Shown here piece by piece: positions 48,563 to 58,233 of a DNA stretch of 64,000 bases. How positions within the stretch are numbered: position 1 is the first letter of the stretch; every line of letters starts with the position of its first letter. Under the pieces are notes generated by a model. The model made no database searches. It was not told where the DNA came from and was given only the letters and a program-made list of their open reading frames with translations. The position numbers were made by a program, and so were the translations under genes. Location: positions 1 to 64,000 of the forward strand of contig RSEH01000143.1 of assembly GCA_006503475.1 (NCBI GenBank). Reading direction: 5' to 3'. The stretch is from Stentor roeselii. Lineage: Eukaryota > Ciliophora > Heterotrichea > Heterotrichida > Stentoridae.

Positions 48563-48969
48563 GTTTTAACTTAATAATTTCATTCATTTTACTAATCCGA
48601 GTTTCTTTAAACTACTGTTTGGTAAATATTAAAGGAATAGGGTTGATTACTTGAAAATTTAAATAAGGTTCAACAACACTAAAAGCATTTTTAAACCAAG
48701 GATGATTTTCACAACTCCCTAGAATATTCTCCATTCTTTTTCTTCAAAAATCTTTAAAAGAACTCTATTTAGATAAACTTTCAATTAAAATCATCCAACT
48801 CTAAAAAATATTTTAATCTCATTCAAATAAATAAACTCTCAACAAAGCACATCAAATCAACAATAACTAAAATACCATAAAAAAATCACCTATTCTAAAT
48901 TTTCATATTCAATAATCCAACGACTTGAGCAAGTCCAAACCATCTCATTAAAATCCCTAAACATTCAAA
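48563..48969. other. AT-rich spacer
   Basis: This 407 bp stretch lies between two forward-strand genes. It is AT-rich with no open frame, hairpin or repeat that stands out. Confidence 0.5.
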
Positions 48970-49731
48970 ATGAAAATAATAAATTTCTCAATGGAGACTT
49001 TCGAAGAAGTAATAAAAGACCCAATCATAACAAAATTCCTTAGTCGCTTTCCAAGAGACGACTGGAATTCAGTCTTAAAGCAGACGTTAAAACTTGGGAT
49101 CCATTCAATGAAAACAGTTCAAACTTTATCAGAAATAAACTCTTCACCTAAAAAACCTTTCAAAAACCTGGAAATTGAGATCAGCAACGAAGATGACAGT
49201 ACTGATTTCTTAGCTGAAAGTCTTGTCAAAGCTGAAGAAACTACTCCTTCTGTCAGAATTGAAGAAAAAATCATTAGAAACGACTCGAAAACTAATCAAA
49301 AAAGGAAAAAAACTCTGAGTCAAGTTGGAAAAGGTTGTGTATCGAGAGTCACTCCTAAAGGAAAAAGGGCGAAGGTCGAGTTTTTTAAGGATAAAAATTC
49401 AGCTCCTAGGGTACACTCGTTGAAAAGCAAAAAAAGACAAACTCTTAGGAATGCAAAGGAAGAGAAAAAAGAAAGTCATTTGGATGGAGCTTGTGTCAAA
49501 AGTTTTAAAAATTTGAAAACTAAAAATACTGATATTCTTTCATCACCAAAAGCTGCCAAACTCGGTATAGGAAATTCTAAAAGATCTTTAGGAATAAACG
49601 ACTTCAAAGACTTTTACAAGTACAACATGTCCTGCAGGAACTACAAAGTTGATTTTCCATTGAAAGTAAAAGAAAACACTGAAAACGACCCATATGTATA
49701 TGTGACATCCAGTGAGGAAGAAAATGCATAA
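48970..49731 (+). CDS. Basic hypothetical protein, possibly nuclear
   Basis: This encodes 253 residues, or 246 if the second Met (48991) is used. The first 55 residues look like a small helical domain (FEEVIKDPIITKFLSRFP, WNSVLKQTLKLGI). The rest is Lys/Ser-rich and likely disordered, with basic clusters such as KRKK, PKGKRAK and KSKKRQ that resemble nuclear localisation signals. The C-terminus is acidic (SSEEEN). I recognise no family. It is convergent with UPF1, 144 bp apart. Confidence 0.7.
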   Translation: MKIINFSMETFEEVIKDPIITKFLSRFPRDDWNSVLKQTLKLGIHSMKTVQTLSEINSSPKKPFKNLEIEISNEDDSTDFLAESLVKAEETTPSVRIEEKIIRNDSKTNQKRKKTLSQVGKGCVSRVTPKGKRAKVEFFKDKNSAPRVHSLKSKKRQTLRNAKEEKKESHLDGACVKSFKNLKTKNTDILSSPKAAKLGIGNSKRSLGINDFKDFYKYNMSCRNYKVDFPLKVKENTENDPYVYVTSSEEENA

Positions 49732-49875
49732 TTTTAATAATTGAATAGAGTCTAGCCTAAAAACTTTAAAATTACTCCAAATTCCAAATCTTCCATCAAC
49801 CCTCCTAAACTCTCAACCACTTCATCCATTCAAGGCAAATCTAAATATCTAAGTTATCCCTTCCCAGTTGACTCC

Positions 49876-52434
49876 CTACAAGTCATCCAAGAACTCTTGC
49901 TGAGTACTCAAAATAAAAGTTCCCAAATTATTCGTTTCCTCAACATAAGGCACTTCACTATTAAAAACTAGTCTCTGAGGTGCATTCAACTTAATAACAC
50001 ATTGTTTCAAGTTATTCAAAGCACCTTCCACCAAGACTCCCTTTTCATTATAATGATTAAGTAAATTGTTCCAAAGTTGCTGTTTTGCAAGAACTTTCGC
50101 ATTTCCACAAATAATCAGTCCAAACTTGGCCCTTGTGAGTGCAACATTGAGTCTTCTATTATCCTGCAAGAATCCAATTCCAAGGTTTTCATTAGACCTA
50201 ACACAAGAAAGTATAATAAAGTCTTTTTCCCTTCCTTGAAAGCTATCAACTGAAGAGATCTCAATTTCGCGATAATGAACAGGTCCAAGTGTTCCAAAGT
50301 TAAGCAGATAAGCAGTGATGAACACCCTTTGCCCTTCATAAGGCGTGATGATTCCGATTTGGTTCCCAGCGACTCCCGACTTCATCAATTGCGTGACGAT
50401 TTTTTCCACATTAGCCGCTTCTGTCCTGTTAACGTAAGAAGTTCCTGAAGCTGAAAGTTCTTCAGGTCCAATCGTGTTATAAAAAAGAAGAGGATTGTTA
50501 GGGACTGGCCAGGGGAAGTCAAGGCCTTTGTAGATTCTTTGGCTTATTGACACCCCGTTTTGAAGAGAGCCTTCGTAAAAAGTGATACTTGAGAACTCAG
50601 CGATGCTTGGGTGCATCCGGTATTGGATGTGAAGACGATAAGGAACGTTCCCCAGGTAGACAAGCCGCTCGAATAAAGAACGGTTGTACCCTGCACCTGC
50701 GGCTTTCTTGCACATCACCACAGGACCTAGTTGACAGTGATCACCTACTAGAATCACTTGACTCGCACCTGTTAAAATCGGTAAAAGACATTCAGGCTCT
50801 GTCGCTTGGGTAGCCTCATCAATCAACACCTGTCGAAATAAAAAATCTTTCAGTCTTGGGTCGAAACTTCCAGAACATGTACAACTTATCACTTCAGCTT
50901 TACTTAAAATCAAAGTTTCTGCTTTATTTCTTAATTTTTTAAAAAGTTCTTCTTCATCTGAAGTTAAAATTCCAACTTTTTCTTTTTTTTCTAAAAGTTT
51001 TTTCAGGTCTGAAAAATCAGGAATGTCTAAATCTTTGACTTGTTGATGAAGGGTGAGGAAGTCGATTGAGGAACTGACTGCTTCTCTTGATTTTGCACAA
51101 ACTCGAACTACTTTTAACCCGCATTGATGAAGCTTCTCGGTCAGTTGGTCCACTGCGATGTTTGACGGTGCACAGATTAGAACTTGGCCTTTTTTCTGTT
51201 GGACCATGTGATAGACTATTGTGGCGGATGTGACTGTTTTGCCTGTGCCTGGAGGACCTTGGATCAACATCAGTCTTGCTTGAAGAGCTTTTTTTACACC
51301 TTCGACTTGATAATGGTTTAATGGCGGCAAGTTCGGTGCGGAAAGGTTTTTGGGAAGAATGATTTTTAAAGAGTTATTTTCGGTGTGCTTGCCGAGGATC
51401 TTGTTTAGAATGAAGGCATCTACTTGTCGGGCGGCGAAGAGGTTTAAACCTTTTTGCATTCTTTGGAATGTTGTTGGCTTCCAGACGAATTCTACTGAAT
51501 ATCCTGTGTTTTGGTTTGGAACTGGACCTTTCATTGTAGTGATTTGAAGCTCGACTTCTTCTGAATCACTTATTTTGGTTATTGTTCCGATTCCTTCCCA
51601 TCTTCCACCGTCTAAGGTTAGTTTCATTTCATCGCCTACTACTAGTCTTACGTCTGAATCGTCTCGGTTAAATATAAAGATTGCTAAGGTTTTTTTCTCG
51701 AGTTTTTCCCATCGTAAGTTAATATCATTTTTTTTCTGACTCTGTTTAACCTCTCTATCATACTCAGCATCAAGTCTAACAAGTTTATCATAAATTTCTT
51801 TATACTCTCTCGGATTTGCATATCTAAGTTTAATCCTTCTGATATTTTCATTAACCTCCGAAGGTCTAACCGGAGTTTTCCCAGCTCTAATCTCTTCTTC
51901 AATTTTACTAATTTCCTTAATCGAAATTTTCCTAGCTTTTCTATCTTCATCCTCAGTAGGGACTCTAACAATCCAAGGTAAAAATCTTTTTTCTTCAATC
52001 AAGGGTGTCCAAGCGCCAAGGTCCCATTCCCTATCACTGATCATATTCCTCAAGGCGCAAGGTTCTCGACATAAGAAGATGAGAGTGTTTTCAGATCTCG
52101 AAAGGACGAAGCCTAATAAAAAGACAGTCTTCGAGCTGCACACGTAACACTCGATGTTCGTCTCGCCTAATAATGTCTCGCTGTGCATCATCACTGACTT
52201 GTGACGGGATTTCACCAGGTGAGCGATTATGTGCGAACCGGCCTTGTTGCCCCCGTATGAGTTGCAGAACCAACGATTGCAGTTCTCTGTTGTGCACTTC
52301 ACAACACTTAATGGGTTGTTGTTACCGCAGTAGGAACATGCGTGCTCCGGAAGGCAGGACCAGTCGTATTCTTCTTCGATTTCTACATCGTCTGATGCTT
52401 CTGGGAACTCGTTGATGATCCTTGAATGGTTCAT
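49876..52434 (-). CDS. UPF1: UPF1 RNA helicase, nonsense-mediated decay
   Basis: This encodes 852 residues in one frame. Residues 28-130 form the Cys/His-rich CH domain that binds UPF2 (CSYCGNNN, CNRWFC, CYVCSS, LCREPC). The SF1 helicase core carries motif I GPPGTGKT (393-400), CAPSNIAVDQL, DEATQATEPE (539-548), VGDHCQLGPVV, QYRMHP (604-609), SVDSFQGREKDFIILSCVRSN and RRLNVALTRAK. The C-terminal extension rich in SQ motifs seen in animals is absent. UPF1 is the ATP-dependent helicase at the centre of nonsense-mediated decay. That pathway matters here because every intron found in this window makes a premature stop if unspliced. Confidence 0.97.
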   Translation of the reverse strand: MNHSRIINEFPEASDDVEIEEEYDWSCLPEHACSYCGNNNPLSVVKCTTENCNRWFCNSYGGNKAGSHIIAHLVKSRHKSVMMHSETLLGETNIECYVCSSKTVFLLGFVLSRSENTLIFLCREPCALRNMISDREWDLGAWTPLIEEKRFLPWIVRVPTEDEDRKARKISIKEISKIEEEIRAGKTPVRPSEVNENIRRIKLRYANPREYKEIYDKLVRLDAEYDREVKQSQKKNDINLRWEKLEKKTLAIFIFNRDDSDVRLVVGDEMKLTLDGGRWEGIGTITKISDSEEVELQITTMKGPVPNQNTGYSVEFVWKPTTFQRMQKGLNLFAARQVDAFILNKILGKHTENNSLKIILPKNLSAPNLPPLNHYQVEGVKKALQARLMLIQGPPGTGKTVTSATIVYHMVQQKKGQVLICAPSNIAVDQLTEKLHQCGLKVVRVCAKSREAVSSSIDFLTLHQQVKDLDIPDFSDLKKLLEKKEKVGILTSDEEELFKKLRNKAETLILSKAEVISCTCSGSFDPRLKDFLFRQVLIDEATQATEPECLLPILTGASQVILVGDHCQLGPVVMCKKAAGAGYNRSLFERLVYLGNVPYRLHIQYRMHPSIAEFSSITFYEGSLQNGVSISQRIYKGLDFPWPVPNNPLLFYNTIGPEELSASGTSYVNRTEAANVEKIVTQLMKSGVAGNQIGIITPYEGQRVFITAYLLNFGTLGPVHYREIEISSVDSFQGREKDFIILSCVRSNENLGIGFLQDNRRLNVALTRAKFGLIICGNAKVLAKQQLWNNLLNHYNEKGVLVEGALNNLKQCVIKLNAPQRLVFNSEVPYVEETNNLGTFILSTQQEFLDDL

Positions 52435-52560
52435 TTATCAGTTATTTCGATTGGAGTTGGGTTTGATTTTAGGGATTTTTTTGAGCGGAGGATTTAGAGG
52501 TGGGGAGGATGGAGGTGGAATATCTTTCACATACTTACTATTATTAAAAATTGTTATCTC

Positions 52561-53751
52561 CTAAGGCTCATACATATATGGAGCCGGAAAGAGTGGTAAA
52601 GGTCTCTGAGGAGTCTGAGTATTATAAAACCCTTTATGAATCCTTTTCCCAGTAAGCCTATAAGGTCGACTAGCCAAAGCAAACTTGATTTTATGATTCT
52701 TCAAAAAAATCTCTTTCTTCTGAGCACACTTCAAAGCTGCTTTTTCAGTCTGAAACAAAACCAAGCTTTCCATTCCTTCACAATAAATATTCAATTCCGC
52801 GACAGGTCCAAACATTTCAGCCAAGACCCTTAAAAACTCTTTTGGATTGATGGCATTAGTATACCCAGTCGTGACAATCTGGTACTTCTGATACAAGTTC
52901 TCAACAGGTGTCCGGTCAGCACAAGGCAAGACCAAAACCGCTTTGCCATCAAAGGCCATGCATCTTTTAACAAGCAACTTGACGCTAAGGCTCTGAGCGA
53001 ATTCAAGTCTTAAAATACTTTTCCCTTCAATTGGATTCTGAATGACCTGCAACGGGTACTCTTTGCAATGTGAGTAAATTTCTCGTTTAATCGCTTCAAT
53101 TCTCATACCTTTCGGAATCGACGCCAAATAACAAAGCAAATCAGGCCGATAGTCAACCGGGTCTTGTCCTACAAAGAAAAAGCCTTGTAAGAAGCTTCGA
53201 CTTGTCTGATGTTTAGACCAGATATGTTCACCTCTGGGACCTGGAATTACTTTAATTAAAGGAATTTCAGGAATTTTCAGGTCTTTTTCACTGGTGATGA
53301 AATTTTTGCATTGTTCTGTCTCGCGAAAGGTGACTCCGATTATAACACCTGGGTAACTTATGGTGAAGTCAGATGAAACATCTGTGTGTTTTATTGGGCG
53401 AACTATGTGAAAGCATTTTAAGTGCTCTGGTTTGAAAAAGGAATGAAGAAGACTTGTCAGGCGAAGGATGTATTCCCCTGGCTTGCTGATGTAAAGGAAA
53501 AAATGACAGTCGACTGAAGAGATCTCTGTCATGTTTACGAAGTTGATGAGTGGAGGGTCTTGTTCCTCTGAAGACTCTTCGTCTTCTGATAAGTTGTACA
53601 TGTCGCACATCGCTGCCACTGGGAAAGCCTCGTCGTTTTCTTCGTTCATCGGCGCTTTGAAGTTCTCTAATAAGAAGTCAGTCTGTTGGTTAAGGAAAAA
53701 CAACGACACTGTCATCTCGTCGTTGAATTTCACAGATTTTCGAGTGGACAT
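52561..53751 (-). CDS. Protein with two divergent RRM-like domains
   Basis: This encodes 396 residues. Residues 1-70 include a KSVKFNDE motif and an acidic Ser/Glu patch. About 75-185 are beta-rich with no known match. About 190-285 read like an RNA-recognition motif (GFFFVGQDP, LRLEFAQSLSVKLLVKRC, FDGKAVLVLP). About 292-370 read like a second (YQIVTTGY, PKEFLRVLAEMFGPVAELNIY, SLVLFQTEKAALKCAQ, KIKFALASRP), with the beta-alpha-beta-beta-alpha-beta order but weak RNP aromatic residues. An RNA-binding or protein-binding role is inferred. The family is not recognised. It is divergent from the next gene, 121 bp between starts. Confidence 0.75.
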   Translation of the reverse strand: MSTRKSVKFNDEMTVSLFFLNQQTDFLLENFKAPMNEENDEAFPVAAMCDMYNLSEDEESSEEQDPPLINFVNMTEISSVDCHFFLYISKPGEYILRLTSLLHSFFKPEHLKCFHIVRPIKHTDVSSDFTISYPGVIIGVTFRETEQCKNFITSEKDLKIPEIPLIKVIPGPRGEHIWSKHQTSRSFLQGFFFVGQDPVDYRPDLLCYLASIPKGMRIEAIKREIYSHCKEYPLQVIQNPIEGKSILRLEFAQSLSVKLLVKRCMAFDGKAVLVLPCADRTPVENLYQKYQIVTTGYTNAINPKEFLRVLAEMFGPVAELNIYCEGMESLVLFQTEKAALKCAQKKEIFLKNHKIKFALASRPYRLTGKRIHKGFYNTQTPQRPLPLFPAPYMYEP

Positions 53752-53872
53752 TTTTATTTCCTCGTCAACTGGGGGCCTTTTGGAATATTTAAAAATCAGA
53801 AGGCTTAAATCAAGTGACTCATAAAAAAATCACTTTTCGAATTATAATTTCTTACTTCACATCTTAATTAAT

Positions 53873-55918
53873 ATGAAAATTTACATAAAATGCGAGTTCT
53901 TCCGCACAATCGAAGTGAAAATCAGCACTGCTGCAACTGTTAAAAGCTTGAAAGTCCAAATTGAGTCGATCACAGGGATTCCGCTTGAGGAGCAAGTGAT
54001 TTGTAAGGAAAAATCTTTCATTCTTAATAACGACCAGGTACTTTCAGAAGCACTTATTAAGCCGCTTTCTTGTTTGACGTTGAAACATAATCTTCCGCCT
54101 AGAAGTTCTAGTTTAACGGTTCAGGTTTGTCAGACTATCTCTAATCTTAGACGTTTTTCTACTGATAATCAACCCAGAACTGATCATTTTGAAAATTTTT
54201 TTAGGAAGTGTCGAGAAGGCGACTTTGATTTTGTTTTGAGAACTCTTGAAGAAAGTCCTGAAATTGTTAAAATTTTTAGTAATGAAGGATGGACTTGTCT
54301 TCATTTTGCTGCTTTTACTGGAAATTGTGAATTGATTAAACTTTTTCTAGATGAGGATGCGGATGTTAATCAATTGACGAGGGATAAGAAGTGGACTGCT
54401 CTTCATTTAATTTGCATTCAAGGGCATATCAAAGCTTTGGATGTACTTTTACAGAATTCTCATATCATAATTGATATGGAAGTTGATGAAAATGCAACTG
54501 CACTTCATTGTGCATGTTTAAATGGAAGCCTAGAAATAGTAGAAATGCTATTGACTGCGAAAGCGAACTGCACTATTGAAAATCAGTTAGGTCAACTCCC
54601 TATAGACATTGCAACAGTTCGGGAAATTAAAGATTTACTTTCAAAATATATGGGAAAACTAGAAGAAATTCCTGAATTTTTTGAAGGCCCTTTGAACTTT
54701 AGGAAAACATTGAAAGATCTTAAAGGCTGGGGCGTACTTAGGCCAGCTGAAGGAACACTAATGTTATATAAAAGCCAAAAATCTTTCAATTCAAAAGGCA
54801 TTCCAGAAAAAACCTTCAACGTAAAAGAAATGAATGAAATCCGAAGATGTAAGCCTCCAGGTATTTCAAGTTTATCAAGTGGGTGTTATTTTTTCATGCA
54901 ATCCTCAAGTTCAGGTCAAAAGTTTTATTTTTATTCAGATTTCGAAGAAATTGCGAACCACTGGGTAAAGACCTTGTTTACAAGTCTTCTTTACCGTCAG
55001 TCCAAAAGCAAAAAATTGGAAGTGACTGAAAATTTATTGCTTGATTTTCCTTGTACTCCAGAAATCTCGATCTATTCATTTGAAGTACTTGATCAAATCG
55101 GAAATGGAAGCTTTTCATTGGTTCATCTTGCTCGGAAAAAAGATACTGATGAACTTTTTGCTTTGAAGTCCATGTCGAAACAGTTTCTGATTCAGAAGAA
55201 TTTTTTGAAGAATGCGATTTCTGAGTGCAGAGTTTTGTCAATACTTAACTTTCCTTTTATTATTCGACTTCATTTTTGTTTTAAGACTGCTCGGACTCTT
55301 TATATGGTTTTGGAAAATTGTAAGTTTGGGTCTCTTGCAACTTTACTTCAGAGGACAGTGACAATTCCAAACAAGCTAGCCCAGCTATACACAGCGGAAA
55401 TAGTCCTAGCAATAGAATATCTTCACAGTCTAAACATCCTCTACCGTGACCTAAAGCCTGAGAACCTCTTAATCTGCAGCACAGGTCACTTAAAACTAGC
55501 AGATTTCGGTATGGTAAAAGAAAACTTCAACGACGATTCACTGAGCAAGAGTTTCTGCGGTACCCCAGCCTACCTCTCTCCAGAAATGCTAAACCGTCAG
55601 GGTGTTACCAAAAAAGCCGACATTTACGCAATCGGCTGCGTGATGTACGAGTTGCTCTCAGGTTACCCTCCTCACTACAGCGAAAAAATCAACATCGTTT
55701 TCGAGCGAATCTCTTCCGCAAAGGTAAAATTTCACGAAAATTTCGACCCAATCGCGAAAGACCTGCTTGAAAAACTTTTAAATAAAAGTCCAACAAGTCG
55801 ACCTGGATTCACTGAAATAAAAAATCACGGATTTTTCGAAGGGGTCAACTGGGAAGCGTTGATGAGAGGAGAAGGTGAAGAAATAGACATTGAAGCGATT
55901 TTAATTAAAAATGAATAA
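53873..55918 (+). CDS. Ubiquitin-like / ankyrin / PH / AGC-type kinase fusion
   Basis: This encodes 681 residues. Residues 1-74 resemble a ubiquitin-like fold. Residues 105-260 hold about four ankyrin repeats (GWTCLHFAAFTGN, KWTALHLICIQGH, NATALHCACLNGS). About 275-375 fit a PH domain closing with a Trp helix (EEIANHWVKTLF). Residues 402-655 are a protein kinase with Gly loop GNGSFSLV, Lys432, YRDLKPEN (524-531), DFG (544-546) and GTPAYLSPE (563-571); all catalytic residues are present, so it should be active. The LAxLY-type helix and post-kinase sequence resemble AGC kinases. PH and ankyrin parts suggest recruitment to membrane lipid and protein partners. Its stop codon overlaps the start of the next gene. 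Confidence 0.93.
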   Translation: MKIYIKCEFFRTIEVKISTAATVKSLKVQIESITGIPLEEQVICKEKSFILNNDQVLSEALIKPLSCLTLKHNLPPRSSSLTVQVCQTISNLRRFSTDNQPRTDHFENFFRKCREGDFDFVLRTLEESPEIVKIFSNEGWTCLHFAAFTGNCELIKLFLDEDADVNQLTRDKKWTALHLICIQGHIKALDVLLQNSHIIIDMEVDENATALHCACLNGSLEIVEMLLTAKANCTIENQLGQLPIDIATVREIKDLLSKYMGKLEEIPEFFEGPLNFRKTLKDLKGWGVLRPAEGTLMLYKSQKSFNSKGIPEKTFNVKEMNEIRRCKPPGISSLSSGCYFFMQSSSSGQKFYFYSDFEEIANHWVKTLFTSLLYRQSKSKKLEVTENLLLDFPCTPEISIYSFEVLDQIGNGSFSLVHLARKKDTDELFALKSMSKQFLIQKNFLKNAISECRVLSILNFPFIIRLHFCFKTARTLYMVLENCKFGSLATLLQRTVTIPNKLAQLYTAEIVLAIEYLHSLNILYRDLKPENLLICSTGHLKLADFGMVKENFNDDSLSKSFCGTPAYLSPEMLNRQGVTKKADIYAIGCVMYELLSGYPPHYSEKINIVFERISSAKVKFHENFDPIAKDLLEKLLNKSPTSRPGFTEIKNHGFFEGVNWEALMRGEGEEIDIEAILIKNE

Positions 55919-58058
55919 AACTTTCAACATCTCTTTCCAAAAACTCGATCAACTCATTGGACTTCCCCCGCCGTTGATCTACTCGAAGCATGGTCTTCAT
56001 GGACCGAAGACTTCTTTGACGAACCTCCAGAGTTCTTTCACGATTCAAAAAAGAAGTCATTTAAAGACTTCGAGTTCTCATTCAAAATTGACGCCGAATA
56101 CATCTTTTACCAGGTTTCAAGTAGTTAAAATTCCACCTGATTTAAAAAGAAACTCGCCATTGACTCAGTCTCAGAAAAGGCAGATTTTTTTAGCGAAATG
56201 TGAAGACTTGGGAATCGCTCCTGTTCCTCAAATGGAAAAAAGGTTTTATGAGTATATTGAAAGGGTTATTAAGGACAGGGTGTTTATGTTGAATGAAAAT
56301 CATCTGGGAAAGGTCTCAGCTAAGGTCATTGGGAAGATTTTAAAGACAAGTTCCTCCTTTTCACAGCTTTTAATGGCGAAAAACAGCCTGGGCGATGCAG
56401 GTCTTTCTATTTTAATCAAGTATTTAAAACTAAATCGAAGTCTGATTCATGTAGACTTCTCCAGCAATGACTTAAAACCTGAAGGCGCTCATTCTTTTTT
56501 TAAGTTCTTGAAAAACAATGAAAATATCATCAGTGTTGACCTCGGGTCGAAAGACGGTCTCAACAAAAACAAATTAGGAACTTTTGGAGCTGCTCCTTTA
56601 CGAGAAGTGCTTCAATTTAACAAGTTTTTAATGTTTTTAGTGCTTCCAGACTGCCAGATCGGCAGTGAAGGACTTTCTTTTATAGGAGAAGGTTTGATTT
56701 CAAATAAAACTCTTCAACATTTAAACCTTGCAAATAACCTTCTCCGCGGCAGGTCAATGCGAAATTTTTTTTACAGTTTAAAAGACTCGAACCTGGTGGA
56801 GTTGGTCTTGTCCAACAACAAACTGGGAAACGAAGGCGCTGAAGCCATTGGAGACTTTTTTTTACTTTTTTATCGTTACTCGAAGATCAGGTCTTTGAGT
56901 CTCGACAGTAATGAAATAGGTCAAATCGGTTCAAATAAACTTTTGTCAGGCCTGGTGCACAACTCAACAATGAACTATTTAAACCTAAAACACAACCCTT
57001 TAGGAGAAACGGCGAATACAGGACTTTTTTACTATATTGATGAAAATATCGCTGTCGGGTACTTGAACCTGTCAAATTGTGGACTTCGAGAAAGCGGATG
57101 TGAAAAAGTAGCAGAAGGGTTACATAAAAACCATACACTTAAAACACTTGTACTCAAAAATAACCATTTTAAAGATGAAGGAATTGGTTTTTTATCAGAA
57201 GCTCTTATTATCAACACTGCTCTTCTTAATTTAGACCTGGCAAAAAATCAGATCACGTCGAAAGGAGCGATGGTTTTGTTTACAGCTCTGAAAAAAAATG
57301 AATGGCTTTATAGTTTGAACTTGATGGACAATGGGATTAAAGATGATGCTGCAGAGTTTATCATTGAATTCACCCGGAATAAAGGAAATCTGCAGATTTT
57401 AAAGCTAGAAGAAAATCTTATCACAAATCGATTTCTTGATAAAATTTCGAAAAATCTTGAAAAAAACAGGAATAATTACAGAAAAAACGCCTCGAGTAAC
57501 TTAAGAAGAGCTGTCAGGAATTTAAGTAAAAAAGACTACTCGACTAAGAAGATTTTCACCCAAATCACTATCAGAGAACAGGAAAAGGTCAGCATTGCCT
57601 CGAGACTTGCTTATCATCGAAACAACGTGGAAGAGATCAAGAGAAACTTGAAGAGCAAGTACGATGAAATACTTGCTGAAGCTCGACAAGTCAACCAGTT
57701 GTATTTAAAAGTTTCTAATGAATTCGCTGGACTTGAATATGAAATTACTCTTGAAAAAAGAAGATATGAGAATAGGGTCAATAAACTTGAACTTGATTTA
57801 AGGAAAATTGATGGAGAAATTGAACATTTCGAGATTTTGTGTAAGGGGTAAATAGATGCGCAGCTTCTTGGAGCTAATAAAAGACTGAAAAATACTTCAC
57901 TTGTTGAGTTTAATCAGTTGAAAGATATGAAGTCTATGGCGGATAAGTGTTATAAATATGCTTATGGGAATTTTAAAATGCAGAAAAAAAAACTTATTGA
58001 TATGAAGATTGAAAGGGAGAAGTTAAGGTCTTTGGATTGCTGTAATGGTCAAAAATAG
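55911..58058 (+). CDS. Leucine-rich-repeat protein, ribonuclease-inhibitor type, with C-terminal coiled coil (two exons)
   Basis: The spliced product is 710 residues. The unspliced frame ends at 57851; a 15-nt intron at 57841-57855 adds 64 codons. About 130-510 contain a dozen LRRs of the RI type (pattern LxLxxNxIGxxGxxxLxxxL, for example LDLAKNQITSKGA). About 560-700 are charged and helical, forming a long coiled coil that continues smoothly across the intron. The N-terminal 90 residues are Ser/Thr/Lys-rich. The start ATG lies 8 nt inside the end of the kinase gene; the next in-frame ATG is about 106 codons later. Similar proteins in protists serve as scaffolds in cilia or signalling, but no specific role is evident. 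Confidence 0.88.
57841..57855 (+). other. 15-nt intron of the LRR gene
   Basis: The sequence GTAAGGGGTAAATAG has A at position 10 and contains an in-frame TAA. Removal joins HFEIL to YAQLLGANKRL and keeps the coiled-coil phase. Confidence 0.88.
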
Positions 58059-58233
58059 GAAATTGGGGAAATTATTTAAGACATGCTTTATGATAGGTTG
58101 ATAATTATAAATAAGGTAGAATTTTAGTGGTTGTTGACTTTTGGATGTTTATTAATTTTATATCTGATCATACATTTTTTGAACTTTTTGAATTATTAAT
58201 ATCTTAAAATAACCTAACTTCATATGTATAAAT

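Noticed and set aside
52561-53751. Identification of the RRM-like protein as UPF3 because it lies next to UPF1
   Set aside because: It lacks the recognisable Smg4/UPF3 domain order, and gene adjacency carries little functional weight in eukaryotes.
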